From assembly GCF_004799445.1 (NCBI RefSeq), contig NZ_SSNA01000198.1, positions 117,493 to 181,492 on the forward strand: a stretch of 64,000 bases of DNA. Reading direction: 5' to 3'. Source of the DNA: Bradyrhizobium sp. GTDB lineage: Bacteria > Pseudomonadota > Alphaproteobacteria > Rhizobiales > Xanthobacteraceae. Positions 34,460 through 43,588 of the stretch are shown one piece after another; the stretch's first letter is position 1, and each line of letters starts with the position of its first letter. A program made the translations under genes and the position numbers. Under the pieces are notes generated by a model. The model was not told where the DNA came from and did not search any database. It saw only the letters and a program-made list of their open reading frames with translations.

Positions 34460-35665
34460 TCAGCAGCGCTCGACCAGCGGCGAACGTCCGACCAGGGTCG
34501 CGATCTGATCTTCGGAAAGGCCGCTCTGGCGAAGCAGCGAAACCGTATGTTCCCCCAGCGTCGCGGCGCGCTTTCCCGCAGCGATACGGGTTCCGGACAT
34601 CTGGAACGGCAAATTCATCACCTTGAACGTACCGGCTCCGTCTTCCACCTCGGCCAGCGCGCGGCGATGGGCGATCTGCGGATCGCTCAATGCTTCGGCT
34701 ACCGTGCGATAGGCGGAACAGGGAACGCCGTGCGCATTCAGCTCAGTGAGGCATTTTGCGGTCGTGATGGTGCGCGACCAGGTCTCGACGCCGTCCATCA
34801 AATCCTTCCAGTGGTTGCGCCGATCGCCATATTTCGCAAAACGAGGATCGCCGATCCATTCCGGATGTCCGGAAGCGCTCACGAGACCCTGGAACGTCTT
34901 TTCGCTGGCGATCGCCACCATGACATATCCGTCGGCGGTCTCGAGCGGGCCGAACATCGGGCGGCTCGCCGGCGTCACCGCAAATTGCGACCACTGCACT
35001 TCGTTCAGCGTCAGGCTGAGCATCGATTCCAGCATCGACACATCGATGTGCTGACCTTTCCGGCTGTGCTCGCGCTGGTACAGGGCCGCCGAGATGGCGC
35101 CAAAGGCATAGACACCCGTGAGAACGTCGGCGTGATAAATTCCGCAGTAATCCGGCCGGTTTCGGCCAGGCTGGTACGACATATGGGCCACATCGTAACC
35201 CGCGGCGGCATGGATGACCGGCGCATAGGCCGGCAATTCCGCCGACGGCCCGGTCTGGCCGTATCCGGAAATCGAACAATAGATCAGCTTCGGATTGAGT
35301 GGCTGCAGCGAGGCGTAATCGAGCTTCAGTCGCCGCATCACGCCGGGGCGGAAATTTTCCACGACGATGTCCGAAGCCGTCACAAGCCGGCCAATCGCGT
35401 CGACCGCATCGGGTGATTTCAGATCGAGCACGAGGCTTTTCTTGCCGGCGTTGAGCTGGCCGAACACGCTGCTGAAGCCGTTGCGAAGCGGCGGACGGGT
35501 TCGCATCGTCTCGCCTCCAACCGACTCGATCTTGATGACCTCCGCTCCCATGTCGGCAAGCATCCGCGTGCAATGCGGGCCGGCGATCGTGGTTGAGAAA
35601 TCGAGAACGCGGAGGCCCTGGAAGCTCCCTGTCGTATTGCCCTCATCGTTTCCCGCTATGGTCAT
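34460..35665 (-). CDS. CaiB/BaiF-family (class III) CoA-transferase
   Basis: 401 residues from an ATG with GGAG nine bases upstream. It has the family fold with the CoA-binding opening LRVLDFSTTIAGPHCTRMLA, DMGAEVIKIE, and the nucleophile Asp180 in YHADVLTGVYA. It moves CoA between carboxylic acids through a covalent aspartyl intermediate. It lies 66 bases upstream of the alcohol dehydrogenase on the same strand. The acids involved cannot be read from sequence. Confidence 0.9.
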   Translation of the reverse strand: MTIAGNDEGNTTGSFQGLRVLDFSTTIAGPHCTRMLADMGAEVIKIESVGGETMRTRPPLRNGFSSVFGQLNAGKKSLVLDLKSPDAVDAIGRLVTASDIVVENFRPGVMRRLKLDYASLQPLNPKLIYCSISGYGQTGPSAELPAYAPVIHAAAGYDVAHMSYQPGRNRPDYCGIYHADVLTGVYAFGAISAALYQREHSRKGQHIDVSMLESMLSLTLNEVQWSQFAVTPASRPMFGPLETADGYVMVAIASEKTFQGLVSASGHPEWIGDPRFAKYGDRRNHWKDLMDGVETWSRTITTAKCLTELNAHGVPCSAYRTVAEALSDPQIAHRRALAEVEDGAGTFKVMNLPFQMSGTRIAAGKRAATLGEHTVSLLRQSGLSEDQIATLVGRSPLVERC

Positions 35666-35859
35666 TGTAGAACTCCATTCGGCCTGCGTAGCTTCGGCCA
35701 CGGCCGTAACCCTAGATTGGGCTTTCCCGCCGGGAAAGCATTCTCCCGGGCGTCGGCGTCCGAACCGCCAGCGGCTTCGAACGGGCCTCCCGTCTAACCC
35801 AAGGAAAAACTGGAACTATTCTTGCATAGCTCGATTAGCACTCGGTGCGAGGGCGTTTC

Positions 35860-37275
35860 TTGAGGGTATTGTTCGTCACCACGGAAATGGATGACTTCGT
35901 CCGGGTGGGCGGCCTCGCAGCCGTTTCAGCAGCCCTCCCCCGGGCACTGCGCCGCTGGGGCGATGTCCGGATTTTGCTACCGGGATATCGTGAGGTCGTC
36001 GAACAATTCACGCATCTCGAAATCGTTGGCCAGTCAGCGGCTTTGGCGGAAATGCCGGCCTGTTCGCTCGGGCTCGGATCGACCAAAGACGGCCTGCCGG
36101 TCTACGTCCTGCTCTGCCCGCAACTGTATGACCGTCCCGGCAACCCCTATGGCGATGCGGCGGGCCGCGACTGGCCCGACAATGACGTACGCTTCGGGCG
36201 ATTTGCCTCCGTCGCTGCCCAGCTCGCAGCAGGCACTCTGGACAAGAATTGGGCAGCCGACCTGGTTCACGCCAATGACTGGCAAGCCGCACTGGTGCCG
36301 GCCTACCTCGCCTGGAACGCGGTCAAGATCCCCACCATTCTGACCATCCACAACCTGGCCTATCAGGGCCTGTTCGCGAAGGAATCGCTGCGACGGATCG
36401 GTGCCCCCGAGGACTCCTTCCATATCGACGGCCTTGAGTTCTACGACAAATTGTCCTTCCTCAAGGGCGGCATCGTCTACGCTTCCCATCTGACGACGGT
36501 CAGCGAGACCTATGCCAGGGAGATCACCACCCCCGAACTCGGCTGCGGGCTCGAGGGTCTGCTTCGCCGCCGCTCCGACGCCGAGCAACTGACCGGCATA
36601 TTGAACGGCATCGACGAAAGCTGGGATCCCCGCGTCTGCGCCCAGCTTGCCCATCCGTTCGGTGCGGGAGACTGGGAAGGCAAGCGAGCCAACTCGGATT
36701 ACGTCCGCCAGCAATTTGGCCTCGCAGTGTCCCGCGGTCCGATCTTCGGCCTTGTCGCCCGTCTCGTGCACCAGAAAGGCATCGACCTTGTGCTTTCAGC
36801 CGCGGACGAGATCATTGAGGCCGGCGGCCAGATCATCGTGACCGGCAGCGGCGAGCCCGCGATCGAACAGGCACTGATCGAGGCGCGCCGCCGCAGGCCG
36901 GACGCGATCGGAGTCATCATCGGATTCAACGACGGCCAGGCGCGGCGGATTTTCGCCGGCAGCGATTTTACGCTGATGCCTTCGCGCTTTGAACCATGCG
37001 GGCTGAGCCAGATGTACGCGCAGAGGTTTGGATCGCTCCCGATCGGCCATCAAACCGGCGGGTTGGCGGAAACCATCACCGACGGCGAAACCGGCTTCCT
37101 GTTTCCTCAACCATCGACCGAGTCCTTCCTCGGCGGCATCCGGCGCGCGTTTTCGACCTTCGTCGCCAAGGATCGCCTCGATTTGATGCGCCGCCGCGCG
37201 ATGTCCCGATCCTTCAGCTGGGATATTGCGGCAGCCTGCTACGGCGCGCTTTATCGGAAAGCTGTGTCGCCGTAG
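35860..37275 (+). CDS. glgA: Glycogen/starch synthase with Arg replacing the KxGGL lysine
   Basis: 471 residues if translation begins at the TTG at 35860 (GAGGG upstream), which aligns RVLFVTTEM with the usual GlgA start; a GTG at 35845 is the alternative. It is a GT5 family member with the C-terminal site EPCGLSQMYAQRFGSLPIGHQTGGL. The donor-binding KxGGL motif reads RVGGLA, so Lys15 of E. coli GlgA is Arg15. It would add glucose from ADP-glucose to glycogen. It is convergent with fixS, and no glgB/C/P lies beside it. A weak EcfG-like promoter (GGAAC-N16-GATT) starts at 35812. Confidence 0.88.
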   Translation: MRVLFVTTEMDDFVRVGGLAAVSAALPRALRRWGDVRILLPGYREVVEQFTHLEIVGQSAALAEMPACSLGLGSTKDGLPVYVLLCPQLYDRPGNPYGDAAGRDWPDNDVRFGRFASVAAQLAAGTLDKNWAADLVHANDWQAALVPAYLAWNAVKIPTILTIHNLAYQGLFAKESLRRIGAPEDSFHIDGLEFYDKLSFLKGGIVYASHLTTVSETYAREITTPELGCGLEGLLRRRSDAEQLTGILNGIDESWDPRVCAQLAHPFGAGDWEGKRANSDYVRQQFGLAVSRGPIFGLVARLVHQKGIDLVLSAADEIIEAGGQIIVTGSGEPAIEQALIEARRRRPDAIGVIIGFNDGQARRIFAGSDFTLMPSRFEPCGLSQMYAQRFGSLPIGHQTGGLAETITDGETGFLFPQPSTESFLGGIRRAFSTFVAKDRLDLMRRRAMSRSFSWDIAAACYGALYRKAVSP

Positions 37276-37322
37276 ACGCGATTGCCGCAGATCAAGCCGC
37301 CGATCCGGAATGCGATTGCCAT

Positions 37323-37487
37323 TCAATCCGGCGGAGGGTTCGGCGCCGGCTCGTCATCCGCGATGGCGCGCCAGGCGGCCCCCTCGAGATCGTCGTACTG
37401 CCCGCTCTTCAGCGACCAGAGAAATCCGAGCAGGCCGACCAGCCCGAGACCAAGCGCCAGCGGCACCAGGATGACCATTACTTCCAT
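37323..37487 (-). CDS. fixS: cbb3-type cytochrome oxidase assembly protein CcoS/FixS
   Basis: 54 residues from an ATG with GGAGGG. One membrane helix (VMVILVPLALGLGLVGLLGF) is followed by the CcoS signature WSLKSGQYDDLEGAAWRAI. FixS is needed for cofactor insertion into the cbb3 oxidase. Its start overlaps the end of fixI by 10 bases, so the two are translationally coupled. It is the last gene of fixGHIS and meets glgA tail to tail. Confidence 0.95.
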   Translation of the reverse strand: MEVMVILVPLALGLGLVGLLGFLWSLKSGQYDDLEGAAWRAIADDEPAPNPPPD

Positions 37488-39679
37488 GACGGCCCTCCAT
37501 GCGAGACGCGGCGCGCCCGAAGCGCGTTCAGCATGACCAGAAGCGACGAGCCGGACATCGCTGCCGCTGCGATCAGGGGCGTCACCACCCCGCTGATCGC
37601 GATCGGAACCGCCAGAGCATTGTACCCGACCGCAAGCCAGAGGTTCTGTCGCATCAGACGCAGCGCCTTGCGCGCGAAATCGATGGCCGCGACCACCGGG
37701 GCCAACGGCTTGCCGAGGAAAACCAGATCGGCCGTCGCCTGGCTCAAATGCGCCGAGCTGATCGGTGACATCGAGACGTGCGCCGCAGCCAGCGCCGGCG
37801 CGTCGTTCAGCCCGTCGCCGACCATCATCACCTTGAATCCCCTGCCTTTCAGATCTTCGATGCGAGCGATCTTGTCGGCCGGTGTCACCCCCGCCCGCCA
37901 CTCTGCCACCCCAAGCGCGCGCGCCGCGGCCAGAACCGCCTGCTCCCGATCGCCCGAGAGAATCTCAACCGCGATGTTGCGCTTTTTCAGTTCCGAAATC
38001 ATCGCGCCTGCATCCGGGCGCAGCGCCTGGCGCACGGAAAACACGTAGTTCGCTTCACCGAAGCTGAAAGCAACGATGGACGCTTCCGGATCGAGGCCCG
38101 CGTGGGCTTCCGCCAACCGTTCCGCCCCGCAGAATGAGGGCCGTCCAAGCCGCACCTCTATCCCGCCGATTTGGCCGCGCACGCCTTGCCCGGGCTCTTC
38201 GATCGCACCCACCAGCGGCGATTTTGCGTTTGAAGCCCGCGCCACCGCGGCCGCGACCGGATGATGGCTCGCAAGCGCGAGCTGTCCGGCAAGCGAGAGT
38301 GCAAATTCGGGGATATCAGTCCCGTTGACGACTTCGAGATCGGGTAAAGTCAGGGTTCCGGTCTTGTCGAAAATGACGTGGTCGACATCGGCCAGACGTT
38401 CGATGGAGTCACCGGAATTGAGCAAGACACCTGCCCTGAACATCGCACCGGACGCAACGGTCTGCACGGTAGGAATGGCCAGACCCAGCGCGCAGGGACA
38501 GGTGATGATGAGAACAGCGACACCTGTGACAATGGCATCGTGCCAGCTCGCACCAAACAAGACCCAGCCAAGCACAGTCAGCAAAGCGGTCGCGTGCACT
38601 ACCGGCGCGTAGAGGCGTGATGCCCGGTCGGCAAGGCGAACATAGCGCGAGCGCGCCTGCAACGCATTGTCGAGCAGCCGGGTGATCTCCGCCAGCAGCG
38701 TGCCTTCCGACGCTGCGGAGACCCGAACGCGCAACGTGCCCGATATGTTGAGCGAGCCGGCATAGACCGCGGTGCCGGCGTCCGCCGCGACGTAGCTGGT
38801 CTCGCCCGTAATCAGGCTCTGGTCGATCTCGGACCGCCCTTCGATGACCGTGCCATCGACCGCGCAACGCTCCCCCGGGCGCAACAGGACGATGTCGCCA
38901 GGGTCGATGGCCGCCACCGGCACTTCGGAAATCTCATCGGTCCCGACGAACTTGGTGGCGGTCTCGGCCTTGAGCGCGGCGAGATTTCCGGCGACCGCCC
39001 GCGTTCGCCGCCGCATGCTTTGATCGAGATAGCGCCCGACCAGCAGAAACGTCAGCAGCATGATCGCCGCATCGAAATAGGTGTGCTCGGCATGGTGCAC
39101 GGTCTCGACGACCGACAGCGCAAGCGCAAGCAAAACACCGATGCTGATCGGAACGTCCATATTGACATTGCGCGTGCTCAACGCCCGATACGCCGATCGG
39201 AAGAAAGGCTGGCCCGCATAGGCCGCGGCCGGCAGCGCGATCAGCGCCGACAGCCAATGAAAGAAGTCGCGCTGTTCGGGGATCATGTCGCTGACGTTGC
39301 CGGACCACACCGGAACCGAAAGCATCATGACGTTCATCGTGGCGAATGCCGCGACACCGAGGCAGCGCAACAGAAAGCGCGACTGCTCGCTCTCCGCGGC
39401 CTCCGCACTGGCGGTTTCGAACGGGTAGGCCTTGTATCCAAGCTCGGCGAGCCGGTCGATGAAGTTGGCGGGATCGAGTGCGCCCTCCTTCCATTCCAGC
39501 GCGACGCGGCGGTCGGTGAGGTTGACGCGTGCAAGCGTTACGTCAGGCAGCGCCGAGAGCCCGCGTTCGATTTTTGACATGCAGCCTGCGCAATTGACGC
39601 CCTCGACCGCCAGATCGATGTGCTGCAGGCCTGAGCCGATATCCTTTACAAAGTGCGAGAAGTCGCGCGTCGCTTGCAT
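37478..39679 (-). CDS. fixI: Copper-translocating P-type ATPase FixI/CcoI
   Basis: 733 residues. An N-terminal heavy-metal-associated domain carries Cys30-x-x-Cys33 (GVNCAGCMS). Membrane helices follow, with the ion-channel motif TCPCAL, the phosphorylation site DKTGTLT and the hinge GDGLNDAP. It delivers copper for the cbb3 oxidase active site. It is third in fixGHIS, 12 bases after fixH and overlapping fixS. Confidence 0.96.
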   Translation of the reverse strand: MQATRDFSHFVKDIGSGLQHIDLAVEGVNCAGCMSKIERGLSALPDVTLARVNLTDRRVALEWKEGALDPANFIDRLAELGYKAYPFETASAEAAESEQSRFLLRCLGVAAFATMNVMMLSVPVWSGNVSDMIPEQRDFFHWLSALIALPAAAYAGQPFFRSAYRALSTRNVNMDVPISIGVLLALALSVVETVHHAEHTYFDAAIMLLTFLLVGRYLDQSMRRRTRAVAGNLAALKAETATKFVGTDEISEVPVAAIDPGDIVLLRPGERCAVDGTVIEGRSEIDQSLITGETSYVAADAGTAVYAGSLNISGTLRVRVSAASEGTLLAEITRLLDNALQARSRYVRLADRASRLYAPVVHATALLTVLGWVLFGASWHDAIVTGVAVLIITCPCALGLAIPTVQTVASGAMFRAGVLLNSGDSIERLADVDHVIFDKTGTLTLPDLEVVNGTDIPEFALSLAGQLALASHHPVAAAVARASNAKSPLVGAIEEPGQGVRGQIGGIEVRLGRPSFCGAERLAEAHAGLDPEASIVAFSFGEANYVFSVRQALRPDAGAMISELKKRNIAVEILSGDREQAVLAAARALGVAEWRAGVTPADKIARIEDLKGRGFKVMMVGDGLNDAPALAAAHVSMSPISSAHLSQATADLVFLGKPLAPVVAAIDFARKALRLMRQNLWLAVGYNALAVPIAISGVVTPLIAAAAMSGSSLLVMLNALRARRVSHGGPSWK

Positions 39680-39691
39680 GATGCGGCCCTT

Positions 39692-40192
39692 CTAATTCAA
39701 CAACACGCGGTTTTTCGACAGGAACATCCGCTGTCCGGCGGCATCGCCTTCGAGAACCAGATCCCATTGTCCCGGCGCGACCAGCGGCGCGCTCCCGCGA
39801 TAAATGCCGCGTCCTACTTCCCCGAGCTCAACCGGCCGATCGGCCCGCCGGTCGGTAGGCCGCTCGAGACGGCCCTGAAACTTCAAGCCCGATAGCAGCG
39901 CGCCGCCATTGTCGCGGGCCTCGACCTGCAGCGTCGCGCCGCCCTCCGGGCCACGCTGAATATGCGCGTCGACCCGCCAGTTTCGCGTGTTCTGATCGCG
40001 AGCTGCCGCGATCTCCTTCTCGTAACCGAGACTCGCGCTATAGGCGCTGTCCACCTCGGTCCCCGGCAAGGTGTCGATCGCGAGCTTCATCAAGAGGAAG
40101 TTCACGCCAAACACCACGCCAAAGAACCCAATCAGCACAAAGAGCACAGTACGCCCGGTCAACGGCTTCGGTGAAACAAGCGGCCTGTTCAT
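39692..40192 (-). CDS. fixH: cbb3 oxidase assembly protein FixH
   Basis: 166 residues from an ATG with AAGGAGC. A single N-terminal helix (GRTVLFVLIGFFGVVFGVNF) anchors a periplasmic FixH domain (DSAYSASLGYEKEIAAARDQ, GQWDLVLEGDA). It is needed with FixI and FixS for oxidase assembly; its exact chemistry is not known. It lies between fixG and fixI with short gaps. Confidence 0.94.
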   Translation of the reverse strand: MNRPLVSPKPLTGRTVLFVLIGFFGVVFGVNFLLMKLAIDTLPGTEVDSAYSASLGYEKEIAAARDQNTRNWRVDAHIQRGPEGGATLQVEARDNGGALLSGLKFQGRLERPTDRRADRPVELGEVGRGIYRGSAPLVAPGQWDLVLEGDAAGQRMFLSKNRVLLN

Positions 40193-40212
40193 ACAAAGCT
40201 CCTTTGGGATTT

Positions 40213-41676
40213 TCACGGGGAGACGAAGTTGTCGGTCGCCGATGCAATCTCGCCCAGTCCGATATCGGTTACGCGGAATTTCACGGGGATCGATTTTTCG
40301 AGGTTGTCTTCGGAGGGCGCGGTAACCAGAACCCTCAGTTCGGTGGTGGCGTCGCGGCCGAGGATGATCATGGGTCGGTCCGGCGTGACGGAATCGGCAC
40401 CGACAACGTGGACGGTTGCGTTGTTGGGGCCATCGATGTCGATCGCCACCACGCGGTCGAATGCCCGCTTGTTCAGGAAGCGAACCGTGTAGGCGTTGCG
40501 AATTGAGCCGTCGCTCAGCCTCACCGCAACCGGATTGCGGTCGTGCAGCACATTGACGTCGAGCAGCGACCGCGTCAGCAGCGCATACAGCATGATCGCG
40601 CCGACCCCGGCGATCATCGCGGAGTAGACCAGGGTGCGCGGTCTTACGATACGGTAGATCGGCGGCTTGCCGGCCTGGCGCCGCTGTATATTGATGTCGT
40701 TGTCGTATCCGATCAGGCGGGGTTCTCGGCCGACCTTTTTCATCACGGTATCGCAGGCATCGATGCACAGGCCGCACTGGATGCACTCAAGCTGAGCGCC
40801 GTCGCGGATGTCAATTCCGGTCGGGCAGACCGCGACGCATTGATAGCAATCGATGCAGTCACCGGCGGCTTCGCCGTGGGCCCGCAATTCGCTCGCCTTC
40901 TTCAGGGATGTACGCTTTTCGCCACGGTCGTATTTGTAGGTGACGTTGAGCGCCCACTCATCGGTGAGAGCGGCCTGGATACGCGGCCACGGGCACATGT
41001 AGACGCAAACCTGTTCGCGCATGAAGCCCGCGAGCAGATAGGTCGTCGCTGTCAATATCGCGATCCAGATATAGGCCAGCATCGGTGCCTGGAAGGTCAC
41101 AAGCTCCTGGACCAGCGTCGGCGCGTCGTTGAAGTAGAGCACCCAGGCGCCCCCCGTCCACCACGCGATCAACAGCCAGATCGAATGCTTGAGCGTGATC
41201 TCCGCGAAACGTTCCAGTTTCATCGTGCCGCGCGCTGCCGCTTTCTGCATACGCTCGCGGCGGTCACCCTCGACCATGCGCTCGACGGCATAGAACAAAT
41301 CCGTCCACACCGTTTGCGGACAGAGATATCCGCACCAGATGCGGCCGCCCAGTGAATTCATCAGAAACAGCGCAATGGCGGCGACGATCAGCAGCCCGGT
41401 GAAATAGTACACCTCCTGCGGCCACAGCTCGATGAAGAAGAAATAGAAGCGGCTGTTGGGGAGATCCACCAAGACCGCCTGACTTGGCGCGCCCAAGCCG
41501 CGATCCCAGCGCACGAACGGCAGCAGGTAGTAGACGCCGAGACAAAAGGCCATCAGGCCCCATTTGATGCGGCGGAATGTCCCCGAGACGCTTTGTGGAT
41601 AGACCTGCTTACGCGCCGCATAAAGCGGCCCGTCGGCATCAAGTTCCACGGCAGCTGGGAGCACAGGCTGGTTCAT
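40213..41676 (-). CDS. fixG: Membrane-bound ferredoxin-type protein FixG/CcoG
   Basis: 487 residues with five or so membrane helices. Two [4Fe-4S] clusters are shown by CIDCYQCVAVCPTG and CIQCGLCIDACDTV, and an additional conserved CGYLCPQTVW motif is present. A C-terminal immunoglobulin-like domain reaches the periplasm. CcoG has been described as a copper reductase acting for cbb3 assembly. It is the first gene of fixGHIS and has its own FixK box 56 bases upstream of the ATG. Confidence 0.95.
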   Translation of the reverse strand: MNQPVLPAAVELDADGPLYAARKQVYPQSVSGTFRRIKWGLMAFCLGVYYLLPFVRWDRGLGAPSQAVLVDLPNSRFYFFFIELWPQEVYYFTGLLIVAAIALFLMNSLGGRIWCGYLCPQTVWTDLFYAVERMVEGDRRERMQKAAARGTMKLERFAEITLKHSIWLLIAWWTGGAWVLYFNDAPTLVQELVTFQAPMLAYIWIAILTATTYLLAGFMREQVCVYMCPWPRIQAALTDEWALNVTYKYDRGEKRTSLKKASELRAHGEAAGDCIDCYQCVAVCPTGIDIRDGAQLECIQCGLCIDACDTVMKKVGREPRLIGYDNDINIQRRQAGKPPIYRIVRPRTLVYSAMIAGVGAIMLYALLTRSLLDVNVLHDRNPVAVRLSDGSIRNAYTVRFLNKRAFDRVVAIDIDGPNNATVHVVGADSVTPDRPMIILGRDATTELRVLVTAPSEDNLEKSIPVKFRVTDIGLGEIASATDNFVSP

Positions 41677-41732
41677 CGGCGGGATTGATCTCGCATCCTC
41701 GCTTGAACGTAGACCCCACTTCAGACGCAGGG

Positions 41733-41746
41733 TTGATCCACCTCAA
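41733..41746 (-). promoter_or_regulatory. FixK/FNR-type box upstream of fixG
   Basis: On the minus strand TTGAG-GTGG-ATCAA matches the TTGAT-N4-ATCAA consensus at nine of ten positions. It is 56 bases from the fixG start codon, the same spacing as the fixN box, and lies in the fixP-fixG gap. Confidence 0.75.
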
Positions 41747-41785
41747 ACAGAATCCAGATTCCAGGGTTCCCCTGCCCGCTGGCGG

Positions 41786-42658
41786 TCACTTTCCCCCGCC
41801 GAGCGAGTGAACATAGACCGCCATGACCTTGATGGTGGAGGGATCGAGACGCCCCACCCATGCCGGCATGACGCCGGTGCGGCCGTTGGTGATGGTCTCG
41901 ACGACAGTCGCCTCGTCGGAGCCGTAGAGCCAGATCTTGTCGGTGAGATTGGGCGCGCCAAGTTCCTGATTTCCCTTCCCCGCGTCTCCGTGACACACTG
42001 TGCAGTTCTCCGCGAAGATTTTTGCACCAGCGCCCGCATCATATCCCTGCCTGGTGGGCAGGCCGGACAACGATCGAACGTAATTGGCGACCGTGACGAT
42101 CTGCTCCGGCTTGAGGGTTCCATCCTTGCCGAAAGCAAGCATGGCGCTGTCGTGGGTCTTCGCATGCCCTGAGCGCACACCGAACTGAATCGTCTGCATG
42201 ATCTGGTCGAGTGTGCCGCCCCAAAGCCAGTCGTCATCGTTCAGGTTAGGATAGCCCTTGGCACCGGCCGCGCCGCTGCCATGGCACGGCGCGCAGTTAT
42301 CGCCGAACACCGTCTTGCCGCGGGCGCGCGCCAGCGCAAGCAACGCCGGGTCCTTTTCGATATCCGCGAGCGAGGCCGCGCCAAGCGCAACCATTTTCTC
42401 GCCGCGACTCTTCTCGAGGTTTGCGAGCTCAACGGCGACGTCCGCGCGGGACGAGTAATGCATCACGCCGGGCAAGTAGCTCGACAGCAACGGCCACGAC
42501 GGATACACGACCCAGTACCCAACCGCCCAGATAATGCAGGCATAGAAGGTCAGCACCCACCAGCGCGGCAGCGGCGTGTTCAGTTCCTTGATGCCATCCC
42601 ACTCGTGACCCGTGGTCGTTTTGCCGGAGACGTGGTCGAAATCGTTCTGCTCAGCCAT
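41786..42658 (-). CDS. fixP: cbb3 oxidase dihaem cytochrome c subunit FixP/CcoP
   Basis: 290 residues with one N-terminal membrane helix (WWVLTFYACIIWAVGYWVVY). Two cytochrome c domains carry haem motifs C122-A-P-C-H126 and C219-T-V-C-H223; axial Met residues occur in SAMLAFG and GVMPAWVG. It receives electrons from cytochrome c and passes them towards FixO and FixN. It is fourth in fixNOQP and 7 bases after fixQ. Confidence 0.96.
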   Translation of the reverse strand: MAEQNDFDHVSGKTTTGHEWDGIKELNTPLPRWWVLTFYACIIWAVGYWVVYPSWPLLSSYLPGVMHYSSRADVAVELANLEKSRGEKMVALGAASLADIEKDPALLALARARGKTVFGDNCAPCHGSGAAGAKGYPNLNDDDWLWGGTLDQIMQTIQFGVRSGHAKTHDSAMLAFGKDGTLKPEQIVTVANYVRSLSGLPTRQGYDAGAGAKIFAENCTVCHGDAGKGNQELGAPNLTDKIWLYGSDEATVVETITNGRTGVMPAWVGRLDPSTIKVMAVYVHSLGGGK

Positions 42659-42665
42659 GATCCTA

Positions 42666-42830
42666 TCATTCCTCCCGCAACGGTATCTTCGACGCCTCGT
42701 CGAAAGCTGACTTGTTGCGAGGCCAAAGCGCATAAGCCACGATTGCCAGGAATATTCCGACGAAGATCGGGGTCCAGAATGTCGTGACAAAATTCGAGGT
42801 GAAATTCTGAACCGTCAGGATTGCGCGCAT
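42666..42830 (-). CDS. fixQ: cbb3 oxidase small subunit FixQ/CcoQ
   Basis: 54 residues from an ATG with GAGAAGG upstream. One membrane helix (TPIFVGIFLAIVAYALWP) is followed by the polar tail NKSAFDEASKIPLREE. CcoQ stabilises the oxidase core. It lies between fixO (12-base gap) and fixP. Confidence 0.95.
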   Translation of the reverse strand: MRAILTVQNFTSNFVTTFWTPIFVGIFLAIVAYALWPRNKSAFDEASKIPLREE

Positions 42831-42842
42831 CGTTCTGCCTTC

Positions 42843-43577
42843 TCAGCGAAGATTGGCTTTTTCATTGTAAAGTTTGAAATCGACCAGTGTGCCGAGCACC
42901 TGCAGGTAGGCGATCAGCGCGTCCATTTCGGTGGGAGCGCCGGCCTTGCCGTCGAAATTGCGCACGACGGCTTTCGGGTAGCGCTTCGTAAACGCGTCCG
43001 CCCCGGCATTGTCCGGATCCGCCTGCGCCGTCAGATCGGCGACGGCATTGGCAATCTGGTCGTCCGTATAGGGCACCCCGACGATGCGGCTGGTTCGCAG
43101 ATGATCGGCGATGGTCGCGGGATCAACCTCGGTCTGGGCCAGAAATGAATAACCGGGCATAACCGACTGCGGAACGATCGCGCGCGGATTGGTCAGATGC
43201 GTGACATGCCAATCGTCCGAATATTTGGCGCCAACGCGCGCAAGATCGGGCCCCGTTCGCTTTGATCCCCACTGAAACGGGTGGTCGTACATGCTTTCGG
43301 CGGCAAGCGAAAAGTGGCCGTATCGCTCGACCTCGTCGCGCAACGGCCGGATCATCTGCGAGTGACACAGATAACATCCCTCGCGGACGTAGATATTGCG
43401 GCCGGTCAATTCCAGCGGTGTATAGGGCCTGACGCCATCGACTACCTCGATGGTGCTCTTCAGGTAGAACAGCGGGGTGATTTCCACCAGGCCGCCGATC
43501 GCAATGACCGCAAGAATTCCGACGATCAGAACGATCGAATTCTTTTCGAAAATTTGATGCCGTGTCCAGAATGACAT
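42843..43577 (-). CDS. fixO: cbb3 oxidase monohaem cytochrome c subunit FixO/CcoO
   Basis: 244 residues with an N-terminal membrane anchor (IVLIVGILAVIAIGGLVEI) and one haem c motif, C68-Y-L-C-H72 in REGCYLCHSQ. An axial Met is in SVMPGYSF. It hands electrons to the haem b of FixN. It follows fixN by 11 bases. Confidence 0.96.
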   Translation of the reverse strand: MSFWTRHQIFEKNSIVLIVGILAVIAIGGLVEITPLFYLKSTIEVVDGVRPYTPLELTGRNIYVREGCYLCHSQMIRPLRDEVERYGHFSLAAESMYDHPFQWGSKRTGPDLARVGAKYSDDWHVTHLTNPRAIVPQSVMPGYSFLAQTEVDPATIADHLRTSRIVGVPYTDDQIANAVADLTAQADPDNAGADAFTKRYPKAVVRNFDGKAGAPTEMDALIAYLQVLGTLVDFKLYNEKANLR

Positions 43578-43588
43578 TGGTCAGCTCC

